Under the pieces are notes generated by a model. That model was not told the origin of the DNA and did not search any database. It saw nothing but the letters and a program-made list of their open reading frames with translations. The position numbers and the translations under genes are program-made. A stretch of DNA of 64,000 nucleotides, taken from IMG/VR virus record IMGVR_UViG_3300022934_000005, positions 1-64,000 of that record, one strand, 5' to 3'. Shown here in pieces: positions 16,240 through 25,200 of this stretch. The stretch's first letter is position 1, and every line of letters begins with the position of its first letter. The stretch is from a virus.

Positions 16240-17490
16240 ATGGTTAAAGTTTATGGCGATATAATGTTAGATCGTTGGATCGAAGGTACAGTTGACAGAA
16301 TTAGTCCTGAATCACCAGTTCCAGTTTTAAAAGAATCTAATCAAAAATATAGCATTGGTGGTGCTGGCAACCTAGCACTTAATATTGCATCAATTAATGG
16401 TGATGTAGATTTGTTTGGTGTAGTTGGCCAAGACAAAGAAGGCTACAAAGTTTTAGAATTATTAAAAGACTCTAAAGTATCTGCAAACATAACGAGCGAT
16501 ACAATTACAACAACAACTAAAACAAGACTTGTTGGCCAAACAGGACAACATCTAATGCGTTGGGATAGAGAAGACCAATATGCTAAACTAGATGCCATTA
16601 ATAAATTAGAAAACGCAACAGACGCAAATGATATTGTTTGTGTTAGTGATTATAATAAAGGTACTGTTAGAGCAGATACTATTGATAAAATTTTAAAAAT
16701 AACTAAAAAAGTTCTTGTAGATCCAAAACAAGAACCGGGGTATTATACAGGGGCATTTCTTGTAAAACCAAATATGAAAGAATATGAACAATGGTTTGGA
16801 AAATTTAGAAAAGAAATTGCACTATTAAAAATAAAAGAATTTCACTGGGAATGGTTAGTTGTCACTGATGGTGCTAACGGCATTCATGTGTTACATACTT
16901 CAGGAAAATATAATCATTATAAAGAAGAAGTACACGAAGTTGCAGATGTTACAGGTGCTGGCGATACAGTAATGGCAGTTATTGCATACGGATTAGAAAC
17001 AGGAATGGATATGTTTGATGCTTGTGAATTGGCTTGTTATGCCGCATCGCGAGTTGTAGAAAAACGTGGTGTTGCTGTAGTAACAGGTGCTGATCTAAAT
17101 AGAGGTTTAGTATGGACTAACGGAGTGTTTGATATACTGCATACTGGCCATTTAAAACTGCTTAGACACGCACACACGCTTGGAAAACGTCTTGTGGTGG
17201 GCATTAATAGCGATGCCTCTGTTAAACGCTTAAAAGGCGAATTAAGACCCATTAACGACGAGTTTACACGTAAGCAACAACTAGAACAATTAGGGTTTAT
17301 TGACGAAGTAGTTGTGTTTGATGAAGACACACCATTAGAAACCATTTTGCAAATCAAACCAGATATTATTGTAAAGGGTGGCGATTACACAGTCGAAGAA
17401 GTAGTTGGTCACGAATATGCTAAAGTTGATATCTTTCCAATAGTAGAAGGATACAGCACATCAAAAACAATTGAGAAGATGTTATCATGA
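16240..17490 (+). CDS. hldE: Bifunctional heptose-7-P kinase / heptose-1-P adenylyltransferase (HldE/RfaE-like)
   Basis: In bacteria HldE phosphorylates D-glycero-D-manno-heptose-7-P and later adenylates heptose-1-P to ADP-heptose. The 416-aa product carries both domains. The ribokinase-family kinase (about residues 1-285) has GDIMLDRWIEG at residues 6-16, RISPESPVPVL at 20-30, and the catalytic DVTGAGDT at 236-243. The cytidylyltransferase-like domain (about 288-416) has TNGVFDILHTGH at 293-304, including the HxGH nucleotide-binding motif. It is 60 residues shorter than E. coli HldE (477 aa) with no motif lost. The stop overlaps the HldD start (ATGA). GmhA and GmhB, needed before and between the two HldE steps, are not in the window and would come from the host or elsewhere in the phage. 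Confidence 0.93.
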   Translation: MVKVYGDIMLDRWIEGTVDRISPESPVPVLKESNQKYSIGGAGNLALNIASINGDVDLFGVVGQDKEGYKVLELLKDSKVSANITSDTITTTTKTRLVGQTGQHLMRWDREDQYAKLDAINKLENATDANDIVCVSDYNKGTVRADTIDKILKITKKVLVDPKQEPGYYTGAFLVKPNMKEYEQWFGKFRKEIALLKIKEFHWEWLVVTDGANGIHVLHTSGKYNHYKEEVHEVADVTGAGDTVMAVIAYGLETGMDMFDACELACYAASRVVEKRGVAVVTGADLNRGLVWTNGVFDILHTGHLKLLRHAHTLGKRLVVGINSDASVKRLKGELRPINDEFTRKQQLEQLGFIDEVVVFDEDTPLETILQIKPDIIVKGGDYTVEEVVGHEYAKVDIFPIVEGYSTSKTIEKMLS

Positions 17491-18320
17491 GAATATTAGT
17501 TACAGGACATGAAGGATTTATTGGAAAAAATCTTGCTTCGTATTTAAACTACAAAGGACACGAAGTAGAAGGGTGGGAATGGCAACCAAACAAAGTTCCT
17601 GACCCAGCACCATACGATAGAATTATTCATATGGGTGCTATTTCAAGCACAACTGAAACAGATATTGATAAAGTGTGGGAACAAAATTACGAGTTTAGTA
17701 TGCGTTTGCTACAAGTATGTGATAAGTTTGGCACTACGCTAATGTATGCTTCATCAGCAAATCAATATGGCAATATCAACGGCAACGTACCTATCAAAGA
17801 AAATGATAAAAAACTTCCTACGTCACCGTATGGTTGGTCTAAGTATTTGTTTGATAGAAGCGTTTTAGAAATTCCCGAATACACTTGTAATGTACAAGGA
17901 TTTAGATTCTTTAATGTTTATGGTCATGGGGAAGAACATAAAGGTGATCAAATGAGTGTGTTTCACAAGTTTGAAAAACAAGCAAAAGAAACTGGTGTTA
18001 TCAAAGTGTTTGAAGGAAGTGACAAAATTTATAGAGATTTTATTTGGGTAGGAGATGTATGCCAAATAATTGAAAAATTTATTGATGTTGATCAAACAGA
18101 TGTTTGGAATATCGGAACAGGAAAGGCTAGAACTTTTTTAGAAATAGCAAATTTATATGCTAAAAAGTATGATGCTAAAGTAGAAGAAATTCCGATGCCG
18201 GATAAATTAAAACTACAATATCAATATTTCACAGAAGCAAACATTGATAAGTTAAGTAATACTATCGGAGAGTATAAATTTATGTCGATAGAGGAGTATG
18301 TAAATGGCGGCCAGGCATAG
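17487..18320 (+). CDS. hldD: ADP-heptose 6-epimerase (HldD-like)
   Basis: HldD converts ADP-D-glycero-D-manno-heptose to the L-glycero form. The 277-aa product is a short-chain dehydrogenase/epimerase. The NAD(P)-binding TGHEGFIG is at residues 6-13, the catalytic Ser lies within YASSANQYG (87-95) and Tyr-Lys within YGWSK (115-119). Sequences more specific to HldD are the GAISSTTE segment near 50-57, the FRFFNVYGHGEEHKGDQMS segment, an FEGSDKIYRDF segment and a PDKLKLQYQYFTEANIDKL end, each with a close E. coli HldD counterpart. It overlaps HldE by four bases (ATGA) and the cupin by 17 bases. General sugar-nucleotide epimerase of another type is the main alternative, but the HldD-specific segments and the HldE neighbour favour this call. 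Confidence 0.88.
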   Translation: MRILVTGHEGFIGKNLASYLNYKGHEVEGWEWQPNKVPDPAPYDRIIHMGAISSTTETDIDKVWEQNYEFSMRLLQVCDKFGTTLMYASSANQYGNINGNVPIKENDKKLPTSPYGWSKYLFDRSVLEIPEYTCNVQGFRFFNVYGHGEEHKGDQMSVFHKFEKQAKETGVIKVFEGSDKIYRDFIWVGDVCQIIEKFIDVDQTDVWNIGTGKARTFLEIANLYAKKYDAKVEEIPMPDKLKLQYQYFTEANIDKLSNTIGEYKFMSIEEYVNGGQA

Positions 18321-18711
18321 TGGTAAAGTAGACAAAGGTTGGGGCTACGAATTAATTTGGGCAACTAACGATTTATATTGCGGGAAAATTATGGTCTTTA
18401 ATAAAAAAGGCAATAAATTTAGTATGCATTATCATAAAGAAAAAGATGAAACATGGTTCGTTAATCAAGGTAGTTTTAAATTACGTTGGATTGATACAAC
18501 TACAGCAACCTTATATGAAAAGATTTTAAATCCGGGTGATACTTGGCACAATCCGCCATTACAACCACATCAGTTAGAAGCACTAGAAGATAATAGTTCT
18601 ATATCAGAAGTAAGTACTGCGGATTCTATCGAAGACAACTATCGTATTATGCCTGGTGATAGCCAAGCAACACAACCGACAGAAGAAGTTACAAATGATC
18701 AAGGTGTATAA
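18304..18711 (+). CDS. Cupin-fold sugar-associated protein
   Basis: The 135-aa product begins with KGWGYELIWATNDLYCGK, a pattern seen in cupins related to mannose-6-phosphate isomerase. The cupin core has MHYHKEKDETWFV (about residues 40-53; two His and Glu as metal ligands) and PHQLEAL near 93 (third His). The C-terminal tail after about residue 115 (DYRIMPGDSQ-type, here NYRIMPGDS) is acidic and Gln/Thr-rich. Such cupins occur in phage and bacterial clusters making nucleotide sugars, where they are usually of unproven catalytic role. Shine-Dalgarno GAGGAG is well placed inside the end of HldD. Confidence 0.82.
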   Translation: MAARHSGKVDKGWGYELIWATNDLYCGKIMVFNKKGNKFSMHYHKEKDETWFVNQGSFKLRWIDTTTATLYEKILNPGDTWHNPPLQPHQLEALEDNSSISEVSTADSIEDNYRIMPGDSQATQPTEEVTNDQGV

Positions 18712-19291
18712 AACAGACCTTGAATGTAATTTAAACTTACTTAAACATTCATCTGTATTTTTAAACAACCAAATTATGAACGATATTGTAATGCCATTAG
18801 GTATGCAACACGTTCCTCACACCAGTAAGCCGACGGCAGTAAGTCAACAATACAATTTGTTTACAAGTCTTATGCCACCAATTTTTGAATTAAAAGAAAG
18901 TATTGCTGGATATTTTAAAAACAATGTTGATCACGATAAAGAACAATCATATTGGATTGTTGGTTGGCTAAACTTTTGGCCTAATAAAGGCGAAACATTG
19001 CCTTGGCATGGACACGAATACGGCGATGATGAAAACTGTTTTCATGGATATGTAGGTGTTGATTGCGAACCATCCGAAACTTATTATAGAACATTAGGTT
19101 CAGACAATGTCGAAGTAACCATTAAAAATTTAGATAGACAATTAGTTATTACTAATAGTAAAGGCGTTGAACATAGAACAAGTAATTGGAGCGAATCTAG
19201 ACCACGTATTACTATTGCGTTTAATATCCAACCTAGAGAAACTGTTTTACAAGAAGTAGGTAATAGACTAAACTATTACGTTCCTTTATAA
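18695..19291 (+). CDS. 2-oxoglutarate/Fe(II) dioxygenase-like protein
   Basis: The family hydroxylates substrates using O2 and 2-oxoglutarate. ATG 18695 (198 aa) is preferred to the upstream ATG at 18656 because the latter overlaps the cupin by 56 bases. Features are WIVGWLNFWPNKGETLPWHG, then HEYGDDE (a possible His ligand followed by acidic residues), and a C-terminal HRTSNW..RPRITIAFNIQ, which fits the His and the Arg that binds the 2-oxoglutarate carboxylate in phage 2OG-Fe(II) oxygenases of the Oxy_5-like type. The precise metal triad is uncertain. It lies last in the plus-strand unit and its stop abuts, end to end, the stop of the convergent 2554-aa gene, leaving no space for a terminator between them. 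Confidence 0.7.
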   Translation: MIKVYKTDLECNLNLLKHSSVFLNNQIMNDIVMPLGMQHVPHTSKPTAVSQQYNLFTSLMPPIFELKESIAGYFKNNVDHDKEQSYWIVGWLNFWPNKGETLPWHGHEYGDDENCFHGYVGVDCEPSETYYRTLGSDNVEVTIKNLDRQLVITNSKGVEHRTSNWSESRPRITIAFNIQPRETVLQEVGNRLNYYVPL

Positions 19292-22200
19292 TTATGCTTG
19301 TGCCTCTGACCAACGTAGAATGATATTCGCTTGTGTGGATATACCACCCGTTTTATAAACGTTAATTGCTAACACGTCTGGACCGTTCGGGAATGTGCCT
19401 CTACCACCTAGTGTAGTATTAGTTAACTCTTTCAATGAACTTAAATCAAGTAGTGATGATTCACCCGGTGTTGCAATGAATGAAAATACTGTTTCACCCG
19501 GTTGTGCATAAGGTGGTTGACCAAATAAGAACGATACAGTATCGCCTGGATTAATTGTTGTGGACGAACTCTGTGTAAAGCCAACTTCGTAGTATTCAGT
19601 TCCACCAAATTCGTCAATATTAACACTTGCTACATAAGTACCTGGTGGAAATTTAGTATCTGCTGGGTCAACTTCAGTACCAGCAATAGCACCTAGTGCG
19701 TCCCAAGATGCTTTTGTAAATAGCAATTTAGAAGCGTTACTTGTTGAACCACCAAAACTAAATGTATAGTTTGCGCCAGCGGCAACAAATGAATTGTTTC
19801 TTTGGCTTGTTCTAAATCTATATCTGCTGTACCAATATTCATTAACAACTTCAATGATTGTAGTACCTTGTGGGAATAATCCAGTAACTGTTGTACCAAC
19901 ACCAACTTTACCACCTAGTGCTTCCCAATTAGCAGTTGAAACATAATGATAGTTTGTGTTGTTTCTGTTATACAATGCGGCCGCTGTATCTGTCATTGCC
20001 GCTTGAATAGTTGCTGTACCAGTAGTCTGTGTAGCACCTGTGGTCCATGTAACACCACCACCTGGTGCAACCTGTGCGAAACTTGGCTGACCACCCTGGG
20101 CCGCCCCTGTTAATCCTGTCCAACCAACTGATCCTGGATCTGTTGGATAGTTTTGTGGATTTAGAATTCCTTCAACAACGATACCACCTGTTACTACGTC
20201 TGCGTTATTTGCTGGATCAACACCATCTGATGTAATCTCAATACCTTCAAGTAGCAACTGTGCTCTGTTTAGCAGTTCTCTTTCACCTAGGTCACCTGTA
20301 ATAGCGTTCGATACACTTGGTGCTAGTCTTAACATAAACACAGTATTTCTTGTACCACTAATTTCGTTACCTGTGGAAGTATATGAGAACAAGTATCCAC
20401 GATCTGAGTCAAAGCCACCGTCTGTTTGGAATGCAGAACCCCAGTGTGAAATAATTGGACTAATAGTATTACTAATTAGAATTACACCAGTACGTTCTGT
20501 ATGCGTTGCCGCTACACCTGCTGTGTATGTTCTAGTTGCACCTGCCGCATAGTTACTCATTGGTGCTGAACGTGTACAGCCTGTTAGTGTATCTCCGTTA
20601 ACACCTGTAAATCTAATCATCTCGTTATCAATATAAACTGTTCCACCTGTTGGAGGGAAGAACGAAGCATCAATTAGCGGAATAGTAGTTTGTGTTGCTG
20701 TAATATCAGCCGCTAGTCTATCGCTAGGTCCGTAGTTACCTACTTCATAACGCACCGGCATATTACCTGTACGCATATATGCTTCTGTGTTAATGTTTGA
20801 GTTACGCATTCTATGATAGAAAATAAAGTTACCATCGTCACCTCTTAACATCCAATCAATAAATCCAGCACCATACCATGAATACTGTATACCAATCATC
20901 TGCATCTTAGAGATGTCCATGATATAACCTGAGGATCCTAAACCGTCGAGTGTGTCTTTGTTAAAGTCTGCTTGTTTTGTTTTCTTGTCTTCAACCTTAC
21001 ACAATTTTGCACCACTAGCAGGAGTAACACCGCGGAAGTCTGGAGTAACTGTCATTGTAGTTTGATTTGTTACGCCCGAAACAACGTGTGTCATACCTTT
21101 AATAACAATTACATCACCTGCTTTTAATTGATCTCTAAATCTAGTACCTGTACCTGTGACTAAGTTGCTATCAACACCAAGTGACACAGTACCTGCTAAT
21201 TGTAGTGTAGCAGTTCTTTGTACAGCATTAAAGTTAACACCGTCATATTCTTGGAAGATACCGTTTTGATCATCAAATGTACCTGAACGTACAGTTGCAC
21301 CGTGCCAGTTAAGTAGTGATACTTGTGATCTTGCACTTAGTACTGGATTGACACCACCAAGTAGTGTTGTTGCAATAACTCTAAACACTCGTTCACTTAC
21401 AATACTTGCTACTTCGTATTCACCGTTGTAACCGTTTGTTTCAATACCAATTAATTTAATCTTACCACCAATTTGTAGACCATGGTCTACATCATCTGTG
21501 GTTACTGTAATAAATGAACCTGCTGATGTACCGTCTGCATGAACTTCTAATAAGTCGTATGATGGTGCAAACAAAGCACCAGTTGTATACATAATACCTT
21601 TACCTGATTGGTATCTAATATACTTTTTACTTTGACGTATTGCTTGTGCACCGTGTTGTGGTCCACCTGTTCCTAGCATAACACCACCGTCATATGGTCT
21701 ATGAATAAAGAACGAATCTGGTCTTGGATACAATGTTGCAGTAATGTTATTAACATCACCAATTGCACCTGGTGCTCTACACTGATATCTTAATGTGAGA
21801 GATGTTGGAACCTGCTGTGCAAAGAATGGACCTTCAAGTAATGTGTGGTTGTTAACTCCATCATCACTACCAACTGTAGTAATAAACGCATCACCTGGAA
21901 CAAGACCGTGTGCAGTATTAAATGTTACTTCAACAGTAGCCAATGCCGCGAACGCAATAGTTGTGTTTGCTACAATATTTGCTGTGTGTAATTCTGAAAC
22001 AGTAATAGTTGAATAAGTTTGTACAGTTGTACCTTGAATTGCTGTACCTGAAATTGTAGTATTAACAATACTACCGTCGGTTGCTACTTCAGTAATTGAA
22101 ATAACAGCATCGTTAGTGCCATCAACACCACCTAGTAGTGAACCTAAAACTTGAATCTTGTTGCCAACAACATAACTCTCACCGTCGATTTCAATTGTAG

Positions 22201-25200
22201 GTGAAGCATATACTCCGTTGTTTCTTAAAATACTAAATGTTGCATTTGCACCAAAGTTAGGTAAGTTTTGTGCACCAAGTTGTGTGTAACTTGCTGTTCC
22301 TGTAGCACCACTACCTGCTACTGTAATTCCTGTAATACCGCCTGCACCATCAACACTACTAATTGTAATAGTTAAATCGTTAGTAGGACTTGCACCACTT
22401 AGTGTGTTACCTAAGAATAAAATACTTTGGTTTGCAGAGTAATCTTGTCCTGGTGCATTAACAACAGCACTATACGTACCATTAGTAATAGTAATATCAA
22501 ATGTTGCTAAACTACCTTGAAGTGCAATAACTTCTCCATCTGCTTGTGATACATCTTCAATAAGTTTGCTGTTTGATGCTGTACCACTAATTGATGCAGT
22601 TAAAATATCACCTCCTGCGCCGATTGTTTGTACTGTGATAGTTGCATCGTTTGCTGGACTTGCTCCGCCTAAGTCGGTACCTGCTACTGTGAATGTTTCT
22701 GTTGCAAGATAACCTGCTCCGCCGGCAGTAATTTGAACACTATAAACTGTTCCTAAACGTGTTACTGAAAATTCAGCAGTTGTACCACTTGCACCGTTAT
22801 ATGTGTAAGGTACTTGAATATACGATTCACTTTGATCAGCCGCAGTACCACTGATAGTAAATGTATTAATTTCACCTGAGGTAACTGCTGTAACTTCAAT
22901 TTCAGCATCGTTGGTACCGTCTACACCAAATAATGTAGTACCTAAAATTTGTAATCTATCACCTACTGCGTAATTTTGTGTTACTGTTCCTGCTGTACCT
23001 GTATGTGAAATTGCTGTAATTGTACCAGCACTATCAGCAGTTGTAACAGTAATAGTAATATCGTTAGCCGGTGTTTGTCCACCAACATTATCACCAGTAA
23101 TTAAGATTGTATTACCAGCGGCATAGTCTGTACCACCTTGTCCTGATGAAACTGTAACTGTATATGTTTGGTTAAAGTTCTGAACAATATCAAATGCCGC
23201 GCCAGCACCTGTTACGTTAACACCAGAAACAATGTCTGAATAACTTGCTGAGTTAACCGCAGTACCACTAGCCGAAACAGCAATAATAATTCCGCTACCA
23301 TCAACTTGATCAATAGTTACTGTACAATCGTTTGTTGATGTTACACCGCCTAGGTCAGCACCATCTACAACTAGTGTATCGCCTTGTGAATATCCCGAAC
23401 CGCCGTCAACAACACTTGCACTATAAGTTGAACCTATAAACGAAACGTTGATTTCTGCGCCAGTACCAATTGAACTTGTTGTATAGTTTGGTGCCGCGTA
23501 GTTTGCTTGTGCATCAGGCCCATTACCTGTTGAATTAAATCCTGTAATATCTCCGTTAACTGCACCAACTGATGTAACTTCAATGTCTAAGTCATTGTTT
23601 GGACTAGTGCCTCCAAACGTTGTACCTGAAATTCTAATAACGTCACCAACAACATATCCTGTTGATGCCGAACTTACTGATTGTGTAACAGTATAATTGT
23701 TTGTTGAAAGTGTAACGTCCCAAACTGCACCACTACCTGCACCACCCTGTGTAATACCTGAAGCAACTGAAGTGTATGTTGGATTTGCTAGTACAGCACT
23801 ATACGTACCAGAGTCAGCAGTAACATCAAAAATTGCTCCAGCACCTTGACCGTTTAAGTTTGTACCTGACTGGTTTTCAAATGTAGCATTACCATCAAAT
23901 GCTGAACCTGTTGCAGTAAATGTTAAAATCTCTCCACTTGCACCAACAGTATCAACTGTAATATTGACATCGTTAATGCCTGCAATACCGCCAACCGAGT
24001 CACCTAAAATTTGTAGAACGTCTCCTACTGTAAAATCTTGACCTGCTGTGTTTAGTGTAACAGTATATACACCGGCGGCTCTATCAACATCAAATGCCGC
24101 TCCGAAACCTTGTGATTGATAATTTGTACCTGCTATGTTTGTATAAGTTGTTTGGTTACCAACAATAGCATCTGTTGTGTTACCGTCAAATGCAACATCA
24201 TTTCCTGTAACAGTGGTAACGTGAATTGCTACACCGTCACCTCTATCAATTGCCTGCCCTTGGTTAATACCCGACGGATCAGCAACTTCAATGGTGTTAA
24301 CTCCTGCATTATAATCGCCAACAACAGTTAGTGTAGTAATAGTACCACCTGTACCTTCTACTGATGTTACCTGAGCACCGTCACCTACGCCATCACCGTT
24401 AACAACTTGAGCAACTAAGAATGTTAGGTTTGCCGCTCCGCCGTTACCTAGATCAGCGTCATCAATAGTAATAGTATCACCTACTTGGTTACGTCTACCA
24501 CCTGTAATAACACTTGATTCAATAACATTACCTGTGCCATCAACTGTAATGCTAAATGTACCAACTTCAACATCTTGCACAATGCTATCTGTAGTACCAG
24601 TAATAGGACCATATGTGCCTGCTGGACGTAGTGGGTCTGCGGCGCTAAATGTGTTAATGCCTGAAATTAATCCTGTTTCATTAATAACCGGAGCGCCAAC
24701 TTCTGGTATTGCACCGTCAAATGTAATAATCGCACCACCGGCTGGTGCTGTTAATGGGTTGGTAAATGTACCTGCACTACCCTGTGATAGAATGCTAAAG
24801 ATCGGAGCACCAATTGCCGCACCTGTATAAAATCCTGCTTCTCTTAATTGTGTATAATAAGTTGAAAGTGTTTCACCATTTGTTGCACCAACTTTTGATT
24901 TAGCAAAATATGTAAATGTGCTGTTTGTTGGTGTAGTGGAAACAATAAATGAACCTTCAGCACGTGAAGCGCCTGCCACTGAATTTTCTAAAGCCTTAAT
25001 TGTAATAGGTGTACCTGCATCAATACCGTGGGCACCAACCGTTGTTACAGTAATTAAACTTTGACCAACGCCGCCTGTGCCAGATGATGCATCAGTTGTA
25101 ACAGATAATACTTCTTTATCTGTACCTGGAATTTCATAAATTGATGGATAACCTCTTTGCATAGCAATCGCTTGCCATTTCGTAGGCTGTAGTCCGTACT

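Noticed and set aside
19280-19300. Bidirectional terminator expected between convergent genes
   Set aside because: The two stop codons directly abut; no inverted repeat with a T-tract is present at the junction.
21000-25000. Possible DNA repeat array or CRISPR in the 2554-aa gene
   Set aside because: The repetition is at protein level with varied DNA, no constant direct repeat or spacers, and an unbroken reading frame.
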